DNA from: Geosiphon pyriformis
Taxonomy: Eukaryota > Glomeromycota > Glomeromycetes > Archaeosporales > Geosiphonaceae
Length of the DNA stretch: 64,000 nucleotides
Reading direction: 5' to 3'
Assembly (NCBI GenBank): GCA_016748015.1
Contig: JAAOMT010000627.1
Location: 63,884 to 127,883, forward strand
Numbering within the stretch: position 1 is the first letter of the stretch; each line of letters begins with the position of its first letter. The position numbers were made by a program, and so were the translations under genes. The notes under the pieces were generated by a model. The model had not been told where the DNA came from. It was given only the letters and a program-made list of their open reading frames with translations, and searched no databases. This document shows, piece after piece, positions 23,103-35,791 of this stretch.

Positions 23103-23895
23103 TGTTATGGAAGTGTTTTCTTGTATATTTTAATTGTTGCTATCCTATTTTAATTGCAATCAGTCTCTCATGAGTTTCTCAATTTTATGTATTGGATATT
23201 AATGATAATGTACTGAAGGTTTTTTCTTAATGTTGTGATGTAAGTTTTCTCTTTAATTCTAGTTGTTTTTGTATGTTGTGTACTCTTTTCCAAAGGCTAA
23301 TCTGAAATCTATCTACTGTTTAGGGTCTTCTCTAAGGCTATTCTTGCAATTGCCTGATGTGTTTCTCTAATCTAGAAACATGGAATGTTAATGGCCTTTT
23401 TGTGATTTCTCTAAGTATATAATAAAGCTTTTTCAATTTAATTAATAATTATGTGAATAATCTTGATCAGGGATTATTCTTCCAAAAGATTCAAAGATGG
23501 AATAATAGTTTCATTCACTAGAGAGAGTATGTAAATTTTATTGTTAATTTCGTAATTGTGATATTTATTTAATTTATTATTTTTATTAATTCTTTTTTTG
23601 AATAAAATTTTATTTAGATATTTGTTGCTCTGAGTTGAAGCTGTTCTTTTTTTATCATTAAAAACTATTGTATATATATATAATTATTGTTTTACAAAAT
23701 AACATTTTGTAATACTTTATTTTCGTTATTTCTAAATAGTGCTTGCTGCTATTGTAAAATAGTGCTTGCTGCTTTTGCACAATAGTACTTGCTGTTATTT
23801 GTAAATTATTTCTTTTTATAAATTGTTGCTGTGCTATTTCATGATTGGCTAATTTATATTATTTATAATTTCTATTAAATTTTTGAACTGTAACA
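23103..23895 (-). mobile_element. Solo LTR S3 (LTR family B)
   Basis: 793 bp bounded by TGTTA and TAACA and flanked by a perfect 4-bp duplication, TTGC at 23099-23102 and 23896-23899. The TATA-like run (23670-23682) and the TTAGCCAATCA box (reverse complement at 23842-23852) put its transcription on the minus strand. It matches S4 at 38424-39220. No internal coding sequence is attached. It lies in the 3' tail of LINE-c and is the least decayed of the solo LTRs. Confidence 0.88.
23734..23812. repeat. Three ~23-bp tandem repeats in LTR S3
   Basis: Three imperfect units built on AATAGTGCTTGCTGCT(A/T)TTG. They lie between the CCAAT-type box and the TATA run of the LTR, where enhancer repeats are common in LTRs. 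The related LTR S4 keeps about two decayed units (near 39085-39130). Confidence 0.6.
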
Positions 23896-23899
23896 TTGC

Positions 23900-25414
23900 T
23901 TAATAATAATAATAATAAAATTAAGCAATTAAAATTTTAATACTTAAAATAATATTAATATTTAAAGATTTTTTATTAAATATAACATTTTTTTAAAATA
24001 TTAATATTATAAATAAAACAATTTTACAACAAACTTGTATTAAAATTTATAATTTATTAAAGTTATTGTCAATTTTTTTTGATAATATAAAGAATTATCT
24101 AATTTTAATATGAAGATTAGTATATTAGTTTTGATTAGTATTAATTTTAATTTTTGTTAAATTTTTGTTTAATAAATTACTATTATTTTTCTTATTTAAG
24201 AATTTTTCCTAATTTTTTAGCAGATATTAGATAATTTTTTCTGGTAAATATTTTTATTATTAGATTTGGTATATAATATAATGTTTTTGTTAAAATTACT
24301 ATTGATAATTACTACTATACTAGTCTTTTAAGAAAAATTTCTGTCATATTTTTATATTTCCAATTATATCTTTCCTTAAAGCTCTTGTAAAAATACTCTT
24401 TTATTTTGTATTAATACCAAATATTTGTATTTTTTTTACTTATAGTAAAATAGTATCCTATTCCTAATAAATTCAAAAAAAATTAAAAATAAAAAGTAGA
24501 ATTCAATAAAATTAGTATTTATAAAATAATTTTAATCAGATATTATTTTTTAAAGATATGGAAAGCTTATTTCAAATTTTTAAGTTGATTGTTAATTTTG
24601 GTCAAAATATTATTATGAATAGTTTTTAAGTGATTTTATATATTTAATATTATTTTAATGTATTTTTAATCTTATTAAACTTGGATTTTATTTATGTTTT
24701 TGTTAATATGTTGAATGTTTTCACTGTTGTTTTTTCTTAACAAAAAAATAATAGTAAAAAAATAATAATGGCTTTTTTAGTTATTTGTGTAGAGACTAAA
24801 TTATAAAAGTGAAAAATTTTTAATTTTACTGATCTTAGTATTAGTAAATATTATAATACAAAGCTTAAAAAGCATACTGTTTAGCTTTTTTTAGAATTTA
24901 TAATCCAATTCTTTTATTTTTTTTTCATTTTTTATTTTATCTAATTGACTTTTTCTTGTTTATTATTATTATTTTTTTGTTTGTTTTTTTTCTAATTAGA
25001 AAACTATTGTATATATACATATTTTGAATTATACATAATTATGCCTATTTTAATTAATTAGTAAATAATTGTTAAGCTATTAAGTCTTTTGTTTGATTGT
25101 AAGTATCTCTTAGTTTGCTTGTTTGTAATTATATTAAATTGAGCATATTTGTGCATATTTTGTATATTATTGTATACATGTCATATTTTCTAATTTTATT
25201 CATTAATCTGTGTTATTTATACTGTTATTTAATAATTAATTAGAGTTCTGATTGAATTAAACTAAACCAAACTTTGAATGTTGTTCAAGTTTGATTTAAA
25301 TTACAAACTAAACTTGAACTGAACCAATTTTTTAAAGTAAGTTTAGTTCAAGTTCAGCATTAAACTTTTTTGACAAGTTTGAATTTAGTTCAAATCTAAA
25401 ACAGTCAGACAGTC
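23900..25414. other. AT-rich stretch with unreadable element remnants
   Basis: It begins with a (TAA)n run (about 23901-23921), the LINE-c tail. The rest is AT-rich with no open frame of note. Around 24770-24830 the plus strand gives FLVICVETKL, faintly like the LINE endonuclease ETKL segment, which is too weak to call. A cluster of inverted AGTTCAAGTTT-type motifs occupies 25255-25400. Confidence 0.45.
25255..25400. repeat. Cluster of inverted TTTAGTTCAAGTTC-type motifs
   Basis: The motif AAACTTGAACT/AGTTCAAGTTT occurs several times in both orientations: CTAAACTTGAACTGAACC near 25308, GTTTAGTTCAAGTTCAGC near 25343, and weaker copies near 25288 and 25378. The 14-bp arms could form a hairpin around ATTTTTTAAAGTA. 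It may be a small foldback element or a decayed CTCGAACTCGAG-type satellite. Confidence 0.45.
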
Positions 25415-26620
25415 ATAAATATATGTGTTTTAGAATTAAGTAGATTAAATTCTGATTTTTGAAACTATTGCTAAATAGAAAAAAAACATATTGTAAATTT
25501 AATTAGTGACAAAGATTTTTTAGCAGTTTGGTCAAAAGTTAAGAGACATTTAGAGATTTTGAATAATATATATATAAATGTTTTAATGAGTAAAACTGGT
25601 TATTTTTTTTTGTTGTTGCTTAATAATATAAATGAATGCTTTATTGTGATTAATAATTTGCTAATGTTTAGTAATATTTATTACTTTGTCTAAAATGTAT
25701 ATAGGTTAATAAATTGTGTCTGTTGGGAGCATAGATCTGGTTCTAAAATATTAGACATTTTTTTATCTTATAAGATTGATTAGATTTAAACTGCTGCAGT
25801 TTGGCATCCAAATTTATGTTATCAGATTCAATAAGTAAAGCTTTAGCTAGTTTACATATGTATTTTATGAAAACTGTTTATAGAAAACTATCTGTTGCCA
25901 TTAGGAAAAGACTTTATAACAAAAAATATTGAATGTTCTGTGTTTATAGTGTGAAAAAATCAAATTTTTTAATTATGTATTCATCTGTTTTAAGAAGTCT
26001 AATTCTTGTAAAGTAATTTTGATCAATCAGATTTTGGTTTGGAAATCTCTAATTGGGTCTTATATTCTATTTTTTTTATTAATTGTAGAATTTTTTTTCT
26101 TTTGTTTGTTTAATATTAGTCTATATGTACTTCTTTGTAAAAACTTTGTGTTTATAAATTGGTATGACAAGACTGTATGAGTGTTTGAAGACTATAAAAA
26201 AACTGTTCAAATTCTGGTTAATTTTGTATGTGGTTTGGATAAATAGCATTATTCTGATTTGTGAGAATTCAGGTTAAAATATAGGACAAATATAGAAAAA
26301 AATAGTTGGATCAGTAATTTTAAAATAGTGCCAATTGTGTTTTACAAGCTAATATCAAATTTGTTAGATAAAATGATTTGTTTGCTTAGTATTGATGAGT
26401 TTTTTAAGGTTGGTTTTGTTTTTTGTAAACTTTGGTTGTTTTTTTCTGGTCTAAATAATGGATCAATAATTTGTATAAAAATTTAGTATTGTTTTAATTG
26501 GTTTGAATAACTAATCACATATAATAAGGGTGTGAATTATGTTTAACTGGAGTTTTTAGTTTTGATTTTGTATTTTAAATAGTAATTAAACTATACTTAT
26601 TAATAATATATATATATAAA
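25415..26620 (+). mobile_element. LINE-d: 5'-truncated, decayed LINE
   Basis: It aligns with LINE-g from about 54645 (ATATGTGTTTTAGAATTAAG against GTATGTGTTTTGAAGTTAAA) through the C-terminal region. Visible pieces are KRHLEILNNI for the RNase H KxH..LGN segment, KTVYRKLSVAIRKRLYNKKY near 25870-25930, and the 3' UTR with AATAACTAATCACATATAAT. It ends near ...TTAATAATATATATAT at about 26620. It is more decayed than LINE-c and less than LINE-e. Confidence 0.8.
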
Positions 26621-26950
26621 ATAATAATAATTAGCACAAAATTGGCTATTTTATTATAAGTTCAATAATATATATAATTTAAAATATAGAAAAATATTTT
26701 AAAAGAAAAATTAACTTATTAAAAGTTTATTAGTTTTTATTAATGACAGAATTAATAGCAAAACAATATTAACAATAACAAAAAAAAAATAAAAAAAAAT
26801 CTTTGGTAATAACAAAAATAATTCAAATTTCAAAAATATTAATATAATATTTATAAAATCTAAGAAAATAATAATAAAGTAAACTCTTAAAAAATTTCTT
26901 AACAAAATTGATTTTAATATTGGTAATAATAATAATAATAATAATAATAT
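26621..26950. other. AT-rich stretch ending in a (TAA)n run
   Basis: No gene. The plus strand lacks G in 26740-26860, suggesting a minus-strand decayed element. (TAA)n at about 26924-26950. Confidence 0.5.
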
Positions 26951-29900
26951 TTTAAGTAAATTTTTTTTTTCTTTTAGTTAATATTTTGATTTGTAAATTT
27001 TTTGTTTTAAATATAAATTTTGGTATAAATAATTTTAGAAAAGTTTTTACTTTTTCAAAATTTGGTAAGATAATTTAAATATTTTTTATTTCTAAAAAAA
27101 CAATAATAATTGCAGCAAATTTGGCAAATAATTAAGATATAATAGTAAACATTAATCTTAAAAAACCAATAAATAATTAAATAAATTAGATAATAATAGT
27201 CAAAAAAATTTTTGTAAATATATTTCTAAAGATTATATATATAGTGTTTATTAAATATAGTATAATTAAATCAATTAAAATACAATTAATTAGACTATAA
27301 TAAAAAATTATAATAAAATTTAATAATTAGAACTAAACTAATTTTTTAACATTTTAATAATATGTTTTAATTAAAAAAAATGCTATTTGTATAGCCAAGA
27401 CTAATATTAATAAACAATTATAAAATAAATAAATTTGTATAAAATATTGTTTTATATTCTTTTTATTAACACAAATATATATAAATTGTGAAATTTTGTT
27501 TTTTTTAATAATAAAAAATTTGTTTCATTAATTATAATTTAGTTAACTATTTTAAAACTAAGTATACTATTGTTTATTTTAACTTTAATGATAATTTTTC
27601 AAAAATTATGACTATTATTTCTATTATAAAAAACATTTTTCTTTATTAATCTTATTTAATTTTAATATACTATTTAATTTATAAGAAATTAGATTACACT
27701 TTTTTTATATGTGGCTTTTCTATTATTGATTAATATATAAATTAAGAAAAAAAATTTTATTGGATTTAAATAAAGTCAGATTAGTAAATATTTATGTTAA
27801 AAAAATAGTTTTTATTTTCTATTTTGTGTCTTTTGGTAGTAAAACTTGGACTTAAATTATTAGTGTATTTTTTTTCAGATTTTTTTGAGTTTTTTGTCTG
27901 GTTTTTAATTTAATTAAGACTGTTAAATCTTTTTTATTAGTGTCTAATAAGTTAAAATTATGGTTTGCAATTTTAAAACACAGTCTTATTAGCTTTATAA
28001 AACAAATTAACAAGTTGACTAAAATATTAAATATGTTTATGTTAATAGTTTTTTAATTTAGTTTTGAATATTAATCATTAATAACTCTTTTATTTCAAAA
28101 TTAAATAAAAAATATAATAATAATAAAAGTTTAAGTACAGTTATTAATGGCAAAATTATTATTTTGTTAATTTTATTAATGTCTTTAAATATTGTTAAAT
28201 TAAAAAGTTAATTAAATAATTTGTTTGTTTTTGTCATAAGTTTAATAGTAAAATTTAATAGTTTGGTTTTTATTTCTGGTATATTTTATTTCATTTTTTC
28301 TTAATAATCAATTAAGTTTAAAAAATTGCCATATGTAATATTAAAAATATAAACAATCTTGCAAAACAAAAGAATATAATTAAACATATATGTAAAATTA
28401 TTAAGATAAATAGTAAATTTTTATTAATCAAGTTATTTTTCAAAAACAAGCTTTTAATTATTATTTTAAAGATATATATTAATACTATTATAATTATGTA
28501 TTTTGCTTAAGCAAAAAATATAAATATATTGATTACTAAGATTATTAATAAGTTTTTTTTTATAATTTTAAATAGTAATTTTAATAAAAATAGATTTAAA
28601 AAAAATAACAATTTTAAAAAATATTTGGATTTAAATTTAATTAATTTTTTGATAAAATATATAACTATTAAGACTACTACATAAAAAAACTTCAAATATA
28701 TAAAAAAAACAATTAATTTTGTTTTTATTTTTATATATTTTATTAATACAATAGTTAACTAAAGCATAACAAATATTAATGAATTCTTTAATACTAACTA
28801 TTAAATTGTTTTTGTTTTTATTAGTTTAAATAAGCTTTTGAATATATAATTTAATTTTTTTACAAACAAATAAACAAAAATTAGTAAAAATTTAATATTA
28901 AAAATATAAATAATATTAAATAATTTTAATTTAAAAATATTATATTGGGTAATTTTAAATAATTTATATTAATTTTATTACTTCAAATTAATTTTTAAAT
29001 TTAAATACTATTTAAAATATGATTTAAAAGATAGTATATCTTTTAGCAAATAAAATTTTATCTAAAATATAATATAAAAAATATAATAATATCTTTACTA
29101 AGCTTTTATCTAAATTATACAAGATAGAAATTTTGTTGTTTAAAATTATTAAAGCTTTATAAATTAAACCAAATATAAAGTTTAATTTATTAATAGTTAT
29201 TCAAAATTTTTTAATAATAAAAAGACTGTTTATATTTAAGTTTTTTTAAATACTAATATTAATTTTAATAATATTTGTTTTGTATTATATAGTATAAAAA
29301 AATCTTATTATGTATTTAAGCTTATTTCTTTATCTTATCTAAAAAAAAATCATAAAAAATCTTTCACAAAAATAAAAAAAAACTTTATCTTAATTTAAGT
29401 TATTATATACTTAATATTTATTTATTAATCTAAAATTTATTATTACTTAATTAATTTTATTGTTGTAAATACTATTAAAAAATCAGATAAACTTATTATA
29501 TATCTTAATTTAATACAAATTATTTTTTAAATAATATTAACCAATAGAATTATAGATCTTTTATATATTCTATAAAACTAATTAAAGTTTGTGATTTTTT
29601 TTAAAGTATTTTTTATCACAAAGCCAATAACAAAATTAAAAAAATTTTAGATAGATTCTTTTAAAAAGTTTTAATTAAAATAATAGAATAAATATTTATT
29701 AAAATTCTATTTTATTTATATAATTTAAAAATTATTAATATTTATGCTTTTTTTAAGATTAAAAAACTAATTTACAAATTAAATAAATATTTAATAAATT
29801 TAAAAACATATATAATATTAAGTTATTACAATATCTTTAAAGTTTATTAAAAATACTAAACAGACTAACAATTTTATTATCAAAAAGTTTTTTAATTACA

Positions 29901-30741
29901 CTAAACATCTTATTAAAATTAATAACATTTATAATTCCAAAAAAAACATTATTATTTATATAATTTAATAATAAATATTAATACTAACACAAATTAAAAA
30001 TATTGTTTAAGAGTATTTTTTTTTGTTTAATTTTTTATAATATTGTTTACTTAAATTTAATATTATTAAGAATTAAAACCAACTTATTATTTACAATTAA
30101 GTAATTTAAGACCATTTTATAAAATAAATATTTTAAAATACTTTTGACAATATGATTTTTGTTAATTATAAAATTTTTATATATTTAGAAATAACAGATT
30201 TGTTTTTTGTTTTTTCAGTTTTCAATAATTTTATAAAAAAGTTTGTATGAATATAAAATTAATATTATGTTTATTATCAAAACTAAAAAAGTTAAAAATT
30301 ATATTGGTTTAACATTTTTTCTTATAATTAATGCTTTTATTAATAATATAATTTAAATAGAAAACAGTTAAGCTATTATATAATATATTCTAAATATGAC
30401 AAGTAAAGTTTTTAAAATTAATAATATTTTAATCAACAACAACAAAACTGTAGTAATTTTTATTAATTATTAAATAAAAATATTGTGCTTATTTATTAAT
30501 AATTTACTAATTTTAATTGTAAAAAAAAGAGTCTTATAAATATTTTAATATATTTTTATTTTTATTTAGTTTGTCTAAATCTAGTTTGGTTAAAACTAAC
30601 TTAAATATTAAGTTTTTTGTGAATATAATATTAAAAAAAACTATTACAAACAAGCAATTTTTGTATTTAGTATTAGTTGTATTGTGATTAATAATTGGTT
30701 ATAAAACATAATTTAGTTTTGTTTTTAAAAATATGTATTAT
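26951..30741 (+). mobile_element. LINE-e: very decayed LINE, cut by LINE-f
   Basis: ORF1-like sequence up to about 28300 is only suggested by composition. From 28318 the endonuclease start is clear (AICNIKNINNLAKQKNIIKH), then KLFFKNKLLIIILKIY and the decayed GDFNE motif NSNFNKN (about 28570). RT is recognised at 30310-30720: NAFINNII for the catalytic box, VFKINNILINNNKTVVIFIN, then NIKKNYYKQAIFVF. It stops at 30741 in ATGTATTA where the poly(A) end of LINE-f abuts. Faint similarity resumes after 37490. Confidence 0.68.
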
Positions 30742-30844
30742 TTTTTTTTTCCTTAATTTAACGAGTGAGATCCAAACACTGTTTAGTACAATATATTATA
30801 TAAATGATCTAAACTAGATGTGAATTATGCGTTTTCTACACATG

Positions 30845-30863
30845 ACCAGCCATTCAGACTAGT
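30845..30863 (-). promoter_or_regulatory. LINE 3' UTR stem-loop (LINE-f copy)
   Basis: In the minus-strand RNA, ACTAGTC pairs with GGCTGGT (7 bp with G-U pairs) around the loop TGAAT. Same place and loop length as in LINE-a, LINE-c and LINE-g. Confidence 0.55.
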
Positions 30864-30873
30864 TAGAACAACA

Positions 30874-33800
30874 CTAGGCACTTATATGCACTAAAACTAT
30901 GTTGTCTAAACCAGAAAAAAATAAACAAAATTTACAAAACCCAAAATAAACACCAAATGCATCCGCAATACCTAACAATCTAATTACACCAGCTGAAAGC
31001 ACCAAAGAAAGACCAGAAACAAAAACAGGAACAGAACCATCATGCCATCTTTCTCCATAACTGCCCAGTGCTTAGCACATACTAACCAAACATCATCACA
31101 AAACACAAGACAAAATTCATGCACAAAGACCACGATATTCTGAGCTGCTATCTCAGAGTCTCTAAAAACAGCAACAAATTCATGATATCACTCCTTGAAA
31201 ACAAAGCCCTTACACAGAGCTGTACCAATACTAACATCAGAGAAGCAAGTAAAAAGCAACTGTAAAACACATGAAAAAAAGCAAGCTAATTCCGAGCATG
31301 TTTCCCAAGCAGATACATGAATCTTCACCAACTGAGCATGACCAGCAGCATTAAATGAGCAAAAAAACACATGGTCTGAAACTTCAACATCACCACAGAA
31401 TAGACATATTACACTGGGGTAACTCCTATTATAAAGATGCTTATGCACAGCAACCGGAAGATGATGATACAATGCCTTCATAAAATACATCCAAAAGCCA
31501 GCAATCTGAGCACTAGTGAAACCAGCAGCCAAATAAAAATTTGGATGCCACACCAAAGAAGATTTAGACCAATCAACATCAACATACAGGCTATCCACCA
31601 AGACTCAGGAATCAGAACCAACCTCCCAGCATGCATGGTGAATAGATTGAAAAATGTCACAAACAAAATGTCTAGAATTGCTGGACACTGCAGTACCACC
31701 AGTCTTGAGAAAATGTTCATTAATTATGTGAGAAAGATACATATTAAAGAATGCAGCAGCTCTAGCAAAAGCATTAGCACACTCATTTCCCAAGACACCA
31801 GAATGATTTTTAACTTTAACCCAATTAACATTCAAATTTTTGTGTCAAATAACATTAGCAATATAGCAATGCTTGATCCAATACCAATTCCTGAAATCTG
31901 GATGAGTCAACAAGGATTCTGACTTGCACGCATCTAAAACAGCCTGGCTGTCCAAAAACAAGTCAACCAAACAAGAAGGAAAAACACACTTGAAAGCCAG
32001 AGCAATGGCCTGCAACTCCACTATTGTAGAAGAAACTAACCTGAAAACTTCCACACTCAAACCTAAATCAATGTTCTCAAAAAAAACAACAGCACTAGCT
32101 TTTATACCAAGAGTATCCAGCCCATTCAGAAAATCATCCATAAACAAAGAAAGATGACCAGAATCAATCCTCAACAGACGATTGCACACAACTTCAAACT
32201 CATGAGACTCAAGAATATTAAACAAACTAATGTATAGCAACAGAGAATTGTAAACAGAAGGTGGTCCAGAATCATTCAAATAGTGAACAAAAATGTCAAA
32301 CCAATGAGGAACTGGGCTTTAAGAGTCCAATCTTTTCCACCACTTAAAAGTCCTCCATTCAAAAACAGAACCAGTACGACTGCGAAGCTGCTCAACAAAA
32401 GCAATTCCATAATGCCAAAGTGAAGAGACATATTTATAAAAGGTGGGCTCATTAAGAATGACAGACATAGGGATTCCACTTAAAAAACAAAAAGCATTGG
32501 TCACAAGACCACTCAGAGAAAGGTTGTACTTCAAAAAAATCTGGACAATGCTGGCCAAAAAATTATTTGAAGAATTGATATTAACATGCAAAGGGAAAAG
32601 CAAAGAGTGGTGAGGGCGCCAACTAAGGATCTGCAAGTCATGTGATCTATGTGCAAACAAATGGCCCAAGATACCAACAGAATTGGCGAAACTAACAACA
32701 GAAGCTGACTTGCTTTCAGCTTGAATCTGTTCAAAAAACTTCAAACCATACAGAGAAGCATGGTAAATAGCATCATTGGGAAAGTCATGTGGCAAGCCAG
32801 ATTTGGATTTCAAATTCTTGCAAATCATAGTGTCCCATTTTGCATACACATTAATAGAAACAAAACTGAACTGAGTTTTGTATACAATGATGGGGTGAAG
32901 AACTGCTAACACCAAATACGAGAACTGTTTGTCAGAGACAGCCTTTCTCAGCATGAGATTGGTGAAAAACCAGACATCCAGATGGGCCTTAATTAAGCTA
33001 AGCTTTGACAAACCCTCAGTAAACAGAAAAATGCCCAAGTATCAATAAGGCTCCTCTTTCTTGGCTATTAAAATAGGCAAATCATTGATTAGCAAACAAG
33101 GCTCAAAGACTTTGCAATTAATGGAAATGGCTACTATTTTGTTATTATTAATCGAAATGTCATTGATCTGAAAAAATTCACTAGTAATATTGAGAATATG
33201 TTGTATAGCAGCCTGGCTGCTACCAACTCAAATAGTGTTATCAACAAAAGCACCTACAGCGAGAAAAGAAGTCAAACCAGTTTGAGATTTAGAGCAATCA
33301 GTTCTGGTCATGAAGCGAAAGTCCAATCTATATCCATATACACTTTCTTGTCTCTTGACTTTACACAAAAGAGAATCATAAAATATGTGCCAAAAAAGAA
33401 AAGAAAACACCTCCTCTTGATCCAAACCATTATGCACTTGATATCTATTGGTTAACCCAAAATTCATCATAACTCTGTTGACTTGACCATTATGAATGTC
33501 ACCAAAAAACCAGATGAACTTGTTACACATCTTTATTCTGACTAAACTCTCCTTAAGATGCTCCCAGCCAACAGAATCATAAGCTTTTCACATGTCCTAC
33601 AATACCAACCATAATTCATGGTTCTTTTCCAAAGCATTTTCAATGACTAATCCAATAGCAAAAATAGAAGATTGTGTGGTTGTATCTTTTAGAACAGAAA
33701 AATTATCCTTTCTGAGAACATTAAACTTACTGCACACAAAAGAAATCCTGTCTGAAAGAATCTTGGAAAGAATTTTACAAGCTGTCTCAATCAAAGCAAT

Positions 33801-35528
33801 AGGATGGGTGTTTGTAAGAACACTTTTCCATTCATATGGTTTGGAGATTATCAACACCCAAGCCTTCTTTCAAGGCCCAGGAACAGATTCACAATCCAAG
33901 CAAGAGTTCAAAAGCACCAAAAGCATATCCAAAACTGACCTGTTATAATGTTTCCATAACTCATTTGAGATATCAGAAAGACCAGCTGCTTTCCCATCAG
34001 GCAGATTTGAGATAACACCAGACATCTCATTAAAGTCAATTGGGCATATCACATTAGAAAAAGCATCATCAAAAATGTACTCTAAAGGCTGGTATTGGCG
34101 ACATCATATACTAAGGACAACAAAAACCACACTTCACCTCCTAGTCCACTCTTCCATAATCACATCCACCTTAGTCCTAACCAGATTAGGTTCCAAAACC
34201 AATTCATTATCCACAACCAGATAATTCAAAGTCACTTTGTGAAAGAAATGTTCCAGTACACTTCTAATAGTATGACTTTTATTCAATTCGAAGCTTTCTA
34301 TCCTCTTATCTATTGCTGACCTAATTCTAGATTCCTTAATACATTCTACTTTCAACATTTTGGAGGAGTGATATAACTTCCTAACTTTGGACAAAACTGA
34401 TCATATGGCATTAAAGGAGGAACCTGACAGAAAAAGAAACTTCACTATGGAAGCATTAACTAAATCCAAACTCTCCCATTTGTCAAGCAAGGATGTAAAT
34501 TCTCCAAAAGAATCCAAACAAGCCATCTTAACTAACTTTAACACTAAGAGCTCCAGCCTGTAAAATTTGGATGACTTCTTAACAAAAACATGATCATGGT
34601 CTTTAAACCATTTTTTCTTAAAAACTGTTTCAGCAGACAGACATAACATTTTATGGAGAGCAACCCATATCGCATCCAGGTTTGAATGCATTCTGGCCAC
34701 AAAAAAGTCATTACATAGTATAGCAGTATTTGTCACTGTATCATCCTTAAATTTGGCCTATTTAATACCATTTGCACCTCTGCAATTGTACTTCCAATGA
34801 TCTTTATTTGCCTGTTTGCAAACAAAATTCAAATGGACATTGAGCAAACCACTCAAACCCATCAACACTGAGACAGCCTGATAATCAGTATCAAAGTATT
34901 CCTCAACACCAAACATGTCACGACTCACTACTGCATTGACCAAGTTCGAAGAAATGAGCACATAATCTATTGTTATAACAACACCTCAAGAATTAGACCA
35001 AGTTGGTGATTTCCCACAAAAGCTCTCACCTAAGGCATTAACCAAACCAAAATCCAGGCATTTCTTGAAACTTGCACACTTACAAGAACTGTCTTCATTA
35101 AAATCACCTCCAAAAATAACAAAAGAAGATTCATTGACAGCTTTTGCTATAAGAGAATTGATATCGCCAGCCTGAGAAAACTGGACCACTGAAGAGATGC
35201 CAGCATAAAGCCCCAAAATTGACACAGAAAAATTATTTTTGAAAAGCAACTTGATAGACAGGAGCTGACCTGACACTTCCAAAATTTTGCACATATGTTT
35301 TGTCAAAGAAAAGTCCATAACAACCACAACACCAGCACTCAGATAACCAGATTCTAAACCAAAAGTAAACACCCACACACCATCAAATTTATTGACAATC
35401 CAAGGGCAAACCTTCTCTTTCAATTTTGACTCCATAAAAATAGAAACTAGATGGTTCTTTTTCTTATGCCAATGAATGATATTATCCTGTTTCACAGGAT
35501 TGTTCATTCCTCTAACATTACAAGTCAC
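30874..35528 (-). pseudogene. LINE-f ORF2 (endonuclease, RT, RNase H, Cys/His finger)
   Basis: AP endonuclease: MTCNVRGMNNPVKQDNIIHW at the start, ESKLKEK, and an intact GGDFNED (about 35095-35115). RT: LPDGKAAGLSDISNELWKH (about 33955-34010), then FVDN at 33237-33248 in place of FVDD. RNase H: LSLFMDDFLNG for the first Asp region, VDLFLDSQAVLDACKS with the third Asp kept, HSGVLGNECANA with the last Asp as Asn. Finger CLFCGDVEVSDHVFFC (about 31352-31400). Stops near 34961-34986, 34736, 34394, 33857, 33530, 32320 and 31604, and a frameshift after 31190 before the terminal LVHISA-stop. Confidence 0.9.
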
Positions 35529-35791
35529 AACTTTTCAGATTATATCATTTATTAAGAAAAAAAAGGGGTAGAAACTGAATCAGCATTGTCCATTTTAGCT
35601 AAAGAACTCATAACAGTGATTGAAAGATTGTTCAATGTCTCCTCCAATTTTGAGATATCTGTAGAATTAAAAACCACTGTCTTCACAACAGTCTTACCAC
35701 TAGTGGCCACACCTGAACTCTCACTTATCACTATATCTGCCTCTTAATTCTGTAATGAAGAGGTCACCAACAGCTAACATCCAGGGCTAAG

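Noticed and set aside
24720-24900. Possible LINE endonuclease fragment (FLVICVETKL).
   Set aside because: Only one short motif agrees; flanking residues do not.
26711-28695. Hydrophobic open frames on the minus strand (26711-26905, 28507-28695) that could look like small membrane proteins.
   Set aside because: They are Phe/Ile/Leu/Lys runs produced by A/T-only sequence inside decayed elements, with no domain or conserved relative in the window.
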